NCBI RefSeq assembly: GCF_003206065.1 | Contig: NZ_PZJQ01000004.1 | Coordinates: 133,554 to 197,553 of the forward strand | Length of the DNA: 64,000 nucleotides | Direction: 5' to 3' | Source of the DNA: Salinicola halimionae | GTDB taxonomy: Bacteria > Pseudomonadota > Gammaproteobacteria > Pseudomonadales > Halomonadaceae | Shown: one piece after another, positions 35,636 through 44,113 of the stretch | Layout: the number at the start of each line of letters is the position of its first letter | Position numbering within the stretch: the first letter of the stretch is position 1 | Translations under genes and position numbers: made by a program | Notes under the pieces: generated by a model | Database searches by the model: none | The model's input: only the letters and a program-made list of their open reading frames with translations | Told to the model about the DNA's origin: nothing

Positions 35636-38119
35636 ATGACTCATTGGACATTGGATGACGATCCGCACGCGGCTCGTGAAGCAGACAAATATGATAGTCC
35701 CGTACCCAGCCGCGAGTACCTGCTCGCGCGCCTGGAAGAATACGGCAAGCCGATAACTCACGAAAACATGAGCGCCATGCTGGGGCTCGAAGATGAGAAC
35801 CAGCTTGAGGCCGTGCGTCGCCGGCTCGCGGCGATGGAGCGAGACGGGCAGATTCTCAAGGATCGCAAGGGTGCCTATGCGTTGATCGACAAGCTTGATC
35901 TGATCAAGGGGCGCGTGCAGGGCCATCGGGACGGCATGGGCTTTCTGATTCGCCATGACGGCGTCAAGCCCGACCTGGTGTTGCCGCCGCGTCAAATGCG
36001 TCGGGTGTTCAATGGCGATGTGGTGCTGGCTCGTATCAGCGGCCGGGATCGGCGTAACCGCGCCGAAGGCACCATTGCCGAGGTGCTGGCGCGCAATACT
36101 CAGACGCTGGTTGGCGTATTCCGTCAGAACACTTCCGAGTTCGCGGTGCTGATTCCCGAAAATTCGCGGATCAGTCAGGAAGTGATCGTGCCGCACAGCG
36201 TCAGCGGCGGGGCGAAAGACGGTCAGATCGTCTCGGTCCGGATCACTCAGCAGCCGGAAACCCGCAAACAGCCGGTTGGCGAGGTGGTCGAGATCCTCGG
36301 GGAGCGAATGGACCCGGGACTCGAGATCGACATCGCGATTCGCTCACACGACATTCCTGCGGACTTCCCACCGGAAGTGGACGATCAGATCGCTGGCATG
36401 TCCGCGGAAGTGGAGGACGAGGACAAGGCGGCTCGGATCGACCTGCGCGAGATGCCGCTGGTGACCATCGACGGCGAAGACGCCAAGGATTTCGATGACG
36501 CCGTCTGTGCCTGGAAGACCAAATCCGGCAGCTGGAAGCTGGTCGTCGCGATCGCCGACGTCTCCCATTACGTCAGGGGCGGCAGTGCGCTGGACAACGA
36601 GGGCTACGTCCGCGGTAACTCGGTCTACTTCCCCGGCCAGGTCGTGCCGATGCTACCGGAACTACTTTCCAACGGCCTCTGCTCGCTCAATCCACACGTC
36701 GATCGTCTGACCATGGTCTGTGAGATGAACATCTCGCAGAACGGTACCATCAGTCGCTATAAGTTTTATGAAGCGGTGATCCAGTCGCATGCGCGGCTGA
36801 CCTATAACCAGGTCGGCGCCATGTTGCAGGAGCCGGAGAGTGAAGAGGGTGCGGCGCTGCGGGAACATTACCGTGAGCTGGTGCCGTCGCTCGAAAATCT
36901 GCATGCGCTCTACAAGGTATTGCGCCAGGCGCGTGATGTGCGTGGCGCCATCGACTTCGAAACGACCGAAACGCAGATCGTCTTCAACGATGAGCGCAAG
37001 ATCGAGAAGATCGTTCCGCGTAGCCGAAACGACGCCCACAAGCTGGTCGAGGAGTGCATGCTGGCGGCCAACGTCGCCACGGCGAGATTCCTCGACAAAC
37101 ACGATCTGCCGGCGCTCTATCGCGTGCACCAGGCGCCTGCCTCCGAGCGCCTGGAGAATTTGCGTATTTTCCTTGGTGAGCTTGGGCTGACGCTGGGCGG
37201 CGGCGACGAGCCGACGCCCAAGGATTATCAGGCGCTGCGCGAGGCGATTCAGGGGCGACCGGACTTCGATATCATTCAGACGGTGATGTTGCGCTCGATG
37301 AGTCAGGCCGTCTATTCGCCGCAGAACGATGGCCACTTCGGACTGGCCTATCAGGCCTATGCACATTTCACCTCGCCGATCCGCCGTTATCCCGATCTGC
37401 TGGTGCATCGTGCGATTCGCTCGGTCATTAGAGGACCGCGCCAGACCCAGACGGTGCTCCGGGCCGAGGGCGCGCCGGTGGAGAAACCCACGACCTGGTG
37501 CCCGTACACCTTCGAACAGATGATCGAGCTGGGCGAGCACTGCTCGATGACCGAGCGCCGCGCCGACGATGCGACGCGGGACGTCACCGACTGGCTGAAG
37601 TGCGAATTCCTCTCCGACAAGGTCGGCGAAGTCTATGAAGGCACCATCGCTTCCGTGACCCAGTTCGGTATTTTCGTGCGTCTTGACGATGTCTATGTCG
37701 AGGGGCTGGTGCATGTGACCTCGCTGCCGTCCGATTATTATCACTACGAAGCCGAGAAGCATCGTCTGAAAGGCGAGCGTAGCGGCGTGGCCTATCGCCT
37801 GGGTGATGGTGTCACCGTTCGCATTGCCCGTGTCGACCTGGACGATCGCAAGATCGATTTCGATCTTGCCGATGCCGCCCCCCGTCATCACCGCGCGCCG
37901 CGCGGCCAGAAGCCGAACGGCTCGTCGAATGGCGGTGGTGGGGCCAGGAAGCCGTCAGCGAGCAAGAATCGCCCTGGCAAGCGTGAGCGTCAGGGCGCCT
38001 CGGCCGAAAGCGGCGCGACGGGTAACGACGCGGCGAGTGCCGACGCGAATGGCAATAAAGAGGATGGGGCGCCCAAGCGGCGCTCCCGTGGACCGCGACA
38101 GCGTCGAGGCAAGCGATGA
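35636..38119 (+). CDS. rnr: ribonuclease R
   Basis: 827-residue processive 3'-5' exoribonuclease that degrades structured RNA and takes part in rRNA quality control and cold adaptation. Order: N-terminal winged helix (about 20-85), cold-shock domains, the RNB catalytic domain with IDGEDAKDFDDAVCAW (the metal Asp cluster), YVRGNSVYFPGQVVPMLPE and YAHFTSPIRRYPDLLVHR, an S1 domain around 660-745 (VGEVYEGTIASVTQFGIFVRL), and a basic Lys/Arg/Gly-rich tail. The tail is typical of RNase R. It is followed 42 bases later by rlmB, the conserved rnr-rlmB order. Confidence 0.96.
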   Translation: MTHWTLDDDPHAAREADKYDSPVPSREYLLARLEEYGKPITHENMSAMLGLEDENQLEAVRRRLAAMERDGQILKDRKGAYALIDKLDLIKGRVQGHRDGMGFLIRHDGVKPDLVLPPRQMRRVFNGDVVLARISGRDRRNRAEGTIAEVLARNTQTLVGVFRQNTSEFAVLIPENSRISQEVIVPHSVSGGAKDGQIVSVRITQQPETRKQPVGEVVEILGERMDPGLEIDIAIRSHDIPADFPPEVDDQIAGMSAEVEDEDKAARIDLREMPLVTIDGEDAKDFDDAVCAWKTKSGSWKLVVAIADVSHYVRGGSALDNEGYVRGNSVYFPGQVVPMLPELLSNGLCSLNPHVDRLTMVCEMNISQNGTISRYKFYEAVIQSHARLTYNQVGAMLQEPESEEGAALREHYRELVPSLENLHALYKVLRQARDVRGAIDFETTETQIVFNDERKIEKIVPRSRNDAHKLVEECMLAANVATARFLDKHDLPALYRVHQAPASERLENLRIFLGELGLTLGGGDEPTPKDYQALREAIQGRPDFDIIQTVMLRSMSQAVYSPQNDGHFGLAYQAYAHFTSPIRRYPDLLVHRAIRSVIRGPRQTQTVLRAEGAPVEKPTTWCPYTFEQMIELGEHCSMTERRADDATRDVTDWLKCEFLSDKVGEVYEGTIASVTQFGIFVRLDDVYVEGLVHVTSLPSDYYHYEAEKHRLKGERSGVAYRLGDGVTVRIARVDLDDRKIDFDLADAAPRHHRAPRGQKPNGSSNGGGGARKPSASKNRPGKRERQGASAESGATGNDAASADANGNKEDGAPKRRSRGPRQRRGKR

Positions 38120-38161
38120 GCGTCTTGATTTGCCGTTTCGCGGCGCTAGGTCGGTGATGTT

Positions 38162-38977
38162 ATGAGTCGTCAAACCCATCGACGTCAAGCCGGCAGGCCG
38201 CAGGATCTGCCGCGGATGCCGGACGGGCTCGAGCCCGTCTACGGCGTCCATGCCGTGCGTGCACTATTCGAGCGGGGTCAGCCGCCGCGACTGCTATGGA
38301 TTCAACAGGGTCACGCCGAGCAGCGTCTCGAGTCGTTGCTGCAACAGGCCCATGCGGGTGGTTGCGAATTGAAGCGGGTGCCGCGAGATGCACTCGACGC
38401 GATCTCGAGTCAGGCCTCTCATCAAGGCGTGATCGGCTTTGCCGAGCCGCTGGTTGCGGAGAACGAAACCACCCTGTGGTGGCGCCTCGAGCAATGGCAG
38501 GAGAGTCGCCCGCCACTGCTGCTGATTCTCGACGGGGTGACGGATCCGCACAATTTCGGTGCCTGCCTGCGAAGTGCCGACGCCGCCGGTGTTGATGGTG
38601 TGATCGTTCCCAAGGACAAGTCGGCCCCGCTCAACGCGACCGTGCGCAAGGTCGCTTGTGGTGCAGCCGAGATCGTGCCGGTGTTCCAGGTCACCAATCT
38701 GGCCCGCTGCATGGAAAAGCTCAAGCAGTTGGGGGTCTGGATCACCGGTACGGCCGGGGAGGCCGATGTCCTCGTCTACGATGCCGATTTCACCGTCCCT
38801 TGCGCTCTGGTCATGGGGGCGGAAGGCAAGGGCATGCGCCGGCTGACCCGCGAAGCGTGTGACGGGCTGGTCAAATTGCCAATGCAGGGCGGTGTTTCCA
38901 GTCTCAACGTCTCGGTCGCCACAGGCATCTGTCTGTTCGAAGCCGTCCGTCAACGCGGGCGTGCCAGCCCCGGTTGA
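38162..38977 (+). CDS. rlmB: 23S rRNA (guanosine-2251-2'-O)-methyltransferase RlmB
   Basis: 271-residue SpoU/TrmH-family enzyme that methylates Gm2251 in the ribosomal P loop. An N-terminal substrate-binding domain (LEPVYGVHAVRALFERG) precedes the knotted SAM domain with motif 1 ILDGVTDPHNFGACLRSADA, motif 2 ALVMGAEGKGMRRL and motif 3 LPMQGGVSSLNVSVATGICLFE. All SpoU motifs are intact. It is cotranscribed with rnr. The ATG is at 38162; an N-terminal extension of about 22 polar residues precedes the homologous part. Confidence 0.94.
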   Translation: MSRQTHRRQAGRPQDLPRMPDGLEPVYGVHAVRALFERGQPPRLLWIQQGHAEQRLESLLQQAHAGGCELKRVPRDALDAISSQASHQGVIGFAEPLVAENETTLWWRLEQWQESRPPLLLILDGVTDPHNFGACLRSADAAGVDGVIVPKDKSAPLNATVRKVACGAAEIVPVFQVTNLARCMEKLKQLGVWITGTAGEADVLVYDADFTVPCALVMGAEGKGMRRLTREACDGLVKLPMQGGVSSLNVSVATGICLFEAVRQRGRASPG

Positions 38978-38979
38978 GC

Positions 38980-39008
38980 TTGCACCGAGCGCGCTTGGTC
39001 TCTACAAT
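38980..39008 (+). promoter_or_regulatory. sigma-70 promoter of the rpsF operon
   Basis: TTGCAC (38980-38985), 17-base spacer, TACAAT (39003-39008). It would give a leader of about 225 bases before rpsF, where S6:S18 feedback structures occur in other bacteria; I could not identify one by eye. Confidence 0.65.
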
Positions 39009-39238
39009 TGCGCGGTTCTGTGGGCAGGCTATGCTCATGGAACGCGTCTCGTCTCGGGTAATACGATGGGTCAGCTTCGCCTGATTCGTGCGGTCTTGCC
39101 CCAGTAAGGCGTCAATTGGTCTGAATATCTGGATGTCAACGTGGTCCTGCACCGCGGTCCGATATCGACTCCTTGCTTCTCGTGGCACCCCTTCAAACGA
39201 GGGCCCGCGCGGAAGCTGCCAAACCGAAAGGAGCTAAC

Positions 39239-39658
39239 ATGCGTCATTATGAAATCGTGTTCATGGTCCATCCGGATCAGAGCGAGCAGGTTCCGGCCAT
39301 GGTCGAGCGCTACACCGGCCTCGTGACCGAAAACGGCGGTACCGTGCATCGTCTCGAAGATTGGGGCCGTCGCCACCTGGCGTACCCGATCAACAAGATT
39401 CACAAGGCACATTATGTGCTGATGAACGTCGAATGCAGCGGCGAGACTCTCGACGAGATCGAGAATATCTTCCGTTTCAACGATGCCATCATCCGCAGTA
39501 TGATCGTGCGCAGCAAAGAGGCCGTGACTGAAGCCTCGCCGATGATGAAGCCGGTTGAAGAAAAGAGCCGTCGTCGTGACGACAAGCCCTCCGAGCGTGG
39601 CGATCGTGAGCGTTCTGAGCGCCCCGAGCGTTCCGAAGCTGCTGAAGAAACCCACTGA
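39239..39658 (+). CDS. rpsF: 30S ribosomal protein S6
   Basis: 139 residues. The start [19 protein letters not shown] and [21 protein letters not shown] are the S6 family; it binds S18 on the platform of the small subunit. After about residue 105 there is a charged tail of Arg/Glu/Ser ([20 protein letters not shown]), longer than the E. coli tail; E. coli S6 is glutamylated at its C-terminus by RimK. AAAGGAG before 39239 sets the start; upstream codons are open but not homologous. Confidence 0.96.
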   Translation: MRHYEIVFMVHPDQSEQVPAMVERYTGLVTENGGTVHRLEDWGRRHLAYPINKIHKAHYVLMNVECSGETLDEIENIFRFNDAIIRSMIVRSKEAVTEASPMMKPVEEKSRRRDDKPSERGDRERSERPERSEAAEETH

Positions 39659-39684
39659 TTCGATTTCGCTAAGGAGAGATTCTC

Positions 39685-39912
39685 ATGGCACGTTTTTTCC
39701 GTCGCCGTAAGTTCTGCCGCTTCACTGCCGAAGGCGTGAAGTACATCGACTACAAAGACATCGATACGCTGAAAGCCTACGTCACCGAGACCGGCAAGAT
39801 CGTTCCCAGCCGCATCACGGGTACTCAGGCACGCTACCAGCGTCAGCTGTCCACCGCGATCAAGCGGGCGCGCTACCTGGCATTGCTGCCGTACTCCGAC
39901 AGCCACCAGTAA
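39685..39912 (+). CDS. rpsR: 30S ribosomal protein S18
   Basis: 75 residues, [25 protein letters not shown] onward, with [27 protein letters not shown], the S18 family. A Cys at position 11 is one of the residues known from zinc-binding S18 variants but a full zinc site is absent. AAGGAGAG before the ATG is strong. It lies 26 bases after rpsF. Confidence 0.97.
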   Translation: MARFFRRRKFCRFTAEGVKYIDYKDIDTLKAYVTETGKIVPSRITGTQARYQRQLSTAIKRARYLALLPYSDSHQ

Positions 39913-39943
39913 ACCCTGATCCGGTAAACCCTGACGAGGTCTC

Positions 39944-40795
39944 ATGTTGGCATTGGCCCGTTGGATCATGCGCGGTACGCCGCAAGCATTAGTGGCGGCC
40001 GCACTGACAGCGCTGGTGCCATGGCTGTTCTGGTTCAGCGCAGCCGTTGCGGGTCTAGTCACGCTGCGCCGAGGCATGAGCCCCGCCGCACCGGTGCTGA
40101 TTGCCGCAGCGATTCCCGCCGGTTGGTGGTGGATTCAAGGCGATGCGGTGCCGTTGTCCAGCATCTTGCTGGTGACGTTGATGGCGACGGTGTTGCGATC
40201 GCGTACGCGCTGGTCGGAAGCATTGATCGTCGGCAGCGTCGTCTGCATGGCGATGGTGCAGCTAGGCATCTTCGTGCCGACCGGCGGTACTGGCCCGCTA
40301 CTTGACGAGCTGCGACGAAGTTCGTCGGAGGTCGCCAGTATGCTGGATCAGCTGGCGGCGCAGGGCATCGACACCGAGAGGATGGCGACGCTGGTGATCG
40401 GCGGTGCGACAGGGCTAGTGGTGCTAATGGCGGGTATTGCTTGCCTGGCACTGGCCAGAAGTTGGCAGGCGGGGCTTTATAACCCCGGCGGTTTTCGTGA
40501 AGAGTTTCACGCGCTGAGGCTCTCACGTCGACAACTGCTAATGCTGCTGGGATTGATGGCGGTCGGTGTCGTGTTCGCCGTCCCTGCTGCCAGCCTGCTG
40601 GCTTGGGTGCCGTTGCTGGTCGCCGGCGTGGCGCTGGTGCATGGGTTTATTGGTTTGAAGGGAATGAGCGGGTTCTGGCTGGTAGGCTTCTATGCCTTGC
40701 TGTTGACCACCTGGCCCACGATTTTGATTGTACTGCTGTTGGCGTTGGTAGATACCTTCGCGGATTTTCGCGGTCGTCTGACACGCAGTGATTGA
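39944..40795 (+). CDS. conserved inner-membrane protein between rpsR and rplI (DUF2232-like)
   Basis: 283 residues with about eight hydrophobic segments; the last is near [17 protein letters not shown]. No enzyme motif is visible. A membrane protein occupies this exact position in many Pseudomonas and Halomonas genomes, sometimes annotated as DUF2232/YybS-like; that assignment is from memory of gene order and overall character. Function unknown. GAGG six bases before the ATG. It is 31 bases after rpsR and 16 bases before rplI, so it is expressed with ribosomal proteins. Confidence 0.78.
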   Translation: MLALARWIMRGTPQALVAAALTALVPWLFWFSAAVAGLVTLRRGMSPAAPVLIAAAIPAGWWWIQGDAVPLSSILLVTLMATVLRSRTRWSEALIVGSVVCMAMVQLGIFVPTGGTGPLLDELRRSSSEVASMLDQLAAQGIDTERMATLVIGGATGLVVLMAGIACLALARSWQAGLYNPGGFREEFHALRLSRRQLLMLLGLMAVGVVFAVPAASLLAWVPLLVAGVALVHGFIGLKGMSGFWLVGFYALLLTTWPTILIVLLLALVDTFADFRGRLTRSD

Positions 40796-40811
40796 CGAGA
40801 GGTTCACGAGA

Positions 40812-41258
40812 ATGGAAGTCATTCTGCTCGATAACGTCGGCAAACTGGGCGATTTGGGTGATAAAGTCACCGTCAAGCCTGGTTACGGTCGTAATTACCT
40901 GGTTCCCTACGGCATCGCCGTACCGGCAACCAAAAATAACGTCGAAGCATTCGAGACGCAGCGTGCCGAGCTTGAAGCGCAAGCGGCCGAGCGTAAGGCC
41001 CAGGCTGAAACGCGCGCCGCTCAGCTCGCGGAAATCGAGCTGTCTCTGGTGGCCAAGGCGGGTGACGAAGGCAAGCTGTTCGGCTCCATTGGACCGCGCG
41101 ATCTGGCCGAAGCCATGGCTCAGGCCGGTATCGAAGTTGCCAAAAGCGAAGTGCGTATGCCGGAAGGCCCGCTTCGTCAGACTGGCGAATATGACATCGC
41201 GCTGCAGTTGCACGCCGAAGTCACTTCCAGCGTGCGTGTTGTGGTAGTGGCCGAGTAA
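40812..41258 (+). CDS. rplI: 50S ribosomal protein L9
   Basis: 148 residues. N-terminal domain [21 protein letters not shown] with [17 protein letters not shown], a long connecting helix (Ala/Glu/Arg/Gln-rich, about 45-75), and the C-terminal domain [16 protein letters not shown], characteristic of L9. The start at 40812 is set by homology; GAG lies a few bases upstream. It closes the rpsF operon with a strong terminator. Confidence 0.97.
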   Translation: MEVILLDNVGKLGDLGDKVTVKPGYGRNYLVPYGIAVPATKNNVEAFETQRAELEAQAAERKAQAETRAAQLAEIELSLVAKAGDEGKLFGSIGPRDLAEAMAQAGIEVAKSEVRMPEGPLRQTGEYDIALQLHAEVTSSVRVVVVAE

Positions 41259-41294
41259 ACCTCGACTACGATCGCTGATCGCGACGTCTGGCCA

Positions 41295-41328
41295 AGGCAC
41301 GCAGGGCTCACGCCCTGCGTGCCTTTTT
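41295..41328 (+). terminator. rho-independent terminator of the rpsF-rplI operon
   Basis: Perfect 13-bp stem AGGCACGCAGGGC / GCCCTGCGTGCCT with loop TCAC, followed by TTTT. Confidence 0.94.
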
Positions 41329-41417
41329 CGTGGCCGTCGACGTGGCAGTGCTCGCGCTCGACTGGGTAGAATGAGCGCCAGAGAATTCTTGCGTATCCAG
41401 CGCACGATACAGGGTGA

Positions 41418-42812
41418 ATGCCAAGCATGAATCAACGCGTCGACAACGATCGGGAAACCGCGCAGCTGAAGATGCCTCCACACTCGCTGGAGGCGGAGCA
41501 ATCGGTGCTCGGCGGGTTGATGCTCGACAACAGCAGCTGGGATACGGTGTCGGAACGTCTGGTCGCGGACGACTTCTATCGTCACGAGCACCGGCTGACG
41601 TTCAACGCAATGGCCGAACTTGCCGAAAGCTCCCATCCGCTCGATGTCGTGACCCTGTCGGAAGCCCTTGAGCGGCGCGATCAGCTCGAAAGTGTGGGTG
41701 GGCTTGCCTACCTGGCGGAACTGGCGCGCAACACGCCCTCGGCGAGCAACATTCGTGCTTACGCCGATATCGTCCGTGAGCGGGCAACCCTGCGCAAACT
41801 GATCCAGGCCTCGCGTCAGATTGCCGACAGTGCCTATTCACCGGAAGGCCGGCTCCCGGATGACCTGGTCAACGAAGCCGAACGGCTGGTGTTCCAGATC
41901 AGCGAATCGCGACCCAAGTTCGGTGGGCCGATCGGCATGAGCGATCTGCTGACCAAGGCGGTCGACCGGATCGATGAGCTGTTCAACATGAAGGGCCAGA
42001 TGACCGGGATCTCGACCGGCTTTCGCGATCTCGACGACATGACATCGGGACTGCAGCCTTCGGATCTGGTGATCATCGCGGGTCGCCCATCGATGGGTAA
42101 GACCACCTTCGCCATGAATCTGGTGGAGCATGCGGTGGTCTCCAACGACAAGCCGGTGGTCGTTTTCTCGATGGAGATGCCTGCCGAATCACTGATGCTG
42201 CGTGTGTTGTCATCGTTGGGACGGATCGATCAGACGCGAGTGCGAACCGGCCAGCTCGAAGATGAGGACTGGCCACGGTTGACCTCGGCCGTCAACCTTC
42301 TCAAGGATCGCCAGTTATTCATCGATGACACGCCGGCACTGTCACCCAATGAGTTGCGCACGCGAGCGCGACGGATTGCTCGCGAGCACGGCAATATTGG
42401 CTTGGTGATGATCGACTATCTGCAACTGATGCAGGTGCCGGGGCTTTCCGAGAACCGTACCGCGGAAATCTCTGAAATTTCGCGCTCGCTCAAGGGGCTC
42501 GCCAAGGAGTTCGGTTGCCCGGTGGTGGCGCTGTCACAGCTCAACCGTTCGCTGGAGCAGCGACCCAACAAGCGTCCAGTCATGTCGGATCTGCGTGAGT
42601 CCGGGGCCATCGAGCAGGACGCCGATGTCATTGCCTTCGTCTACCGAGACGAGGTCTATAATTCCGACAATCCGGATAACAAGGGGCTGGCGGAGCTGAT
42701 CATCGGCAAGCAGCGTAACGGGCCCATCGGGACCGTCCACATGGCATTCATCGGCAAGTACACGCGATTCGAGGATCTCGCGCCGGATAGCTATGGTCAG
42801 CACTATGAATAG
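41418..42812 (+). CDS. dnaB: replicative DNA helicase DnaB
   Basis: 464 residues; hexameric helicase of the replication fork. N-terminal domain KMPPHSLEAEQSVLGGLMLDN; RecA-like domain with Walker A IIAGRPSMGKTTFAMN, VVVFSMEMPAESLMLR, Walker B VMIDYLQLM, and the SRSLKGLAKEFGCPVVALSQL and RPVMSDLRESGAIEQDADV motifs. The C-terminus has IGKQRNGPIGTVHMAF and the arginine finger region. No intein is present. ATG at 41418 or 41427; AGGG upstream favours the first. It probably has its own weak -10 (TAGAAT at 41367-41372). Confidence 0.96.
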   Translation: MPSMNQRVDNDRETAQLKMPPHSLEAEQSVLGGLMLDNSSWDTVSERLVADDFYRHEHRLTFNAMAELAESSHPLDVVTLSEALERRDQLESVGGLAYLAELARNTPSASNIRAYADIVRERATLRKLIQASRQIADSAYSPEGRLPDDLVNEAERLVFQISESRPKFGGPIGMSDLLTKAVDRIDELFNMKGQMTGISTGFRDLDDMTSGLQPSDLVIIAGRPSMGKTTFAMNLVEHAVVSNDKPVVVFSMEMPAESLMLRVLSSLGRIDQTRVRTGQLEDEDWPRLTSAVNLLKDRQLFIDDTPALSPNELRTRARRIAREHGNIGLVMIDYLQLMQVPGLSENRTAEISEISRSLKGLAKEFGCPVVALSQLNRSLEQRPNKRPVMSDLRESGAIEQDADVIAFVYRDEVYNSDNPDNKGLAELIIGKQRNGPIGTVHMAFIGKYTRFEDLAPDSYGQHYE

Positions 42813-42840
42813 GCCAGCATTGCGAGTAAGCCGATACGCG

Positions 42841-42867
42841 TAGTTCGATAAGCATAGTTCGGTAAGC
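42841..42867 (+). repeat. two 14-bp tandem repeats after dnaB
   Basis: TAGTTCGATAAGCA (42841-42854) followed by TAGTTCGGTAAGC (42855-42867), one mismatch. It lies 28 bases after the dnaB stop; role unknown. Confidence 0.7.
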
Positions 42868-42946
42868 GTCAATCGATACTTTCGCTCGATACAAACTGAA
42901 GCGCGTCGGCGGTGCCGACGTTGGAAAGACATCAAGGAGTCAAACC

Positions 42947-43240
42947 ATGGCAGGCGGTTTTCAGCGGGGTCGTCGTCAACGTACACCCAAGATCGAAGTA
43001 CGCGGCCAACTGGAGAAGCATGAGCGGGAAGGGCCGTTCAAGGAATGGTTGGGTATGCCGGATCTCTATCGTCATTGGCTGACCGTCGATGGCGAGCTCT
43101 ATAGTTACCAGACCGAGGATTCGGAAATCCCGGTGACCGTCGGCGACCGAGTGGTATTTCGCTACAAGGAAGCCAAGGCAGGGAAATGGGTCGATCGCAA
43201 CTCGCTCGGCAAGGCCATCGATCCGTCGGCCTATCAATAA
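42947..43240 (+). CDS. conserved hypothetical protein, 97 residues
   Basis: Basic N-terminus (MAGGFQRGRRQRTPKIEVRGQ) followed by a compact domain with LTVDGELYSYQTEDSEIPVTVGDRVVFRYKEAKAG, which reads as a small beta-barrel like an OB or SH3 fold. No signal peptide or membrane segment. AAGGAG nine bases before the ATG is a good ribosome-binding site, so translation is likely. I do not recognise a family; a nucleic-acid-binding role is a guess from the basic tail and barrel-like pattern. Confidence 0.72.
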   Translation: MAGGFQRGRRQRTPKIEVRGQLEKHEREGPFKEWLGMPDLYRHWLTVDGELYSYQTEDSEIPVTVGDRVVFRYKEAKAGKWVDRNSLGKAIDPSAYQ

Positions 43241-43645
43241 CGCGCTCGGCCTTACACCGAACGTCGTATCGTATGTTTCATCAACGTTTCTGAAGGCGCC
43301 GATGGTGGCGCCTGTCATGTTCCTGTCACAACATTGCCGTTCAATGTCGGGCATGAATGTGATCTCCGACACAATGCTTGGTCGTTTCCGCCTCGTGACG
43401 CTCCTCGAGCGAATCCTTGGAAGATTCCGGCAACCCTTACCCGCCCCGACGTCCAGGTTCACCATGTCGATCCTCCTGGATCGCCGTGGCGTGGCGTCTG
43501 TCTTTCCATGTCTCGTCGTGACGTTGCTGAAGGACGATCCGGAACGATGTCGAAAGCAGAAAGTCTTATATCCGAGACTCTTGAACCTGAGAGTCCCGAA
43601 GCGAGAAATTTTCAGTCATTACCAACCCGCATAGAGGAGGGAACC
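43241..43645. other. intergenic region between two small genes
   Basis: Contains AGGCGCC (43294-43300) and GGCGCCT (43307-43313), a 7-bp hairpin 54 bases after the preceding stop, without a T-run. An open frame of 110 codons (43302-43634) has no ribosome-binding site and an unlikely composition, and is not called. Confidence 0.5.
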
Positions 43646-43948
43646 ATGGAACTCAAGGAGTTCGAACATTATCAGCGACAACATGAAAGCTTCGAAATTC
43701 GTGTCATTGCCCACGCCGGCAGCCGCTACTATCAGGTCATGCTGGAACCGGACGATGGTGCCACGCAACTCTTGACCCGATGCGGCAAACCGATGCTCTT
43801 TCGCTCCCTCGAAGACGTCTATGGCGAGCTGAGGCAGGCCGGCATTCGTCGGGCCTATCTGGTTCAGCAGGTCGCCAACGACGAAATCGTCGGGCACGAA
43901 CCGCGCTATCATGACCCGTTGTTATCCCGGATGCCGCTGGTCTTCTGA
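43646..43948 (+). CDS. DUF6482-like small protein
   Basis: 100 residues, MELKEFEHYQRQHESFEIRVIAHAGSRYYQVML then a Leu/Arg-rich half with LFRSLEDVYGELRQAGIRRAYLVQQVANDEIVG. It is cytoplasmic by composition. The pattern EIRVIAHAGSRYYQV plus the central FRSLEDVYGELRQAG fits the DUF6482 small-protein family as I remember it; function unknown. GAGGAGG seven bases before the ATG. The open frame reaches 312 bases further upstream, but those codons are not supported. Confidence 0.75.
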   Translation: MELKEFEHYQRQHESFEIRVIAHAGSRYYQVMLEPDDGATQLLTRCGKPMLFRSLEDVYGELRQAGIRRAYLVQQVANDEIVGHEPRYHDPLLSRMPLVF

Positions 43949-44113
43949 TCACTTAGACCGCAAAGCCGCCATCGTTCATTCACCAACCCCAGTTTCCCTC
44001 CGGCGAGTCCCTGCAGTGACTTGCCCCGCATCGGAGGGACGTTTTTCTTACCGACCCCGCTCTCCAATTTGCAGCCGATTCAATCCTTCCCCGTCAGTCT
44101 TCGCGTTCTTCCG

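Noticed and set aside
36662-37891. 409-codon minus-strand frame opposite rnr
   Set aside because: Antisense of the RNB catalytic domain.
43302-43634. 110-codon frame between the two small genes after dnaB
   Set aside because: No ribosome-binding site, mixed composition, overlaps the open extension of the next gene and no recognisable feature.
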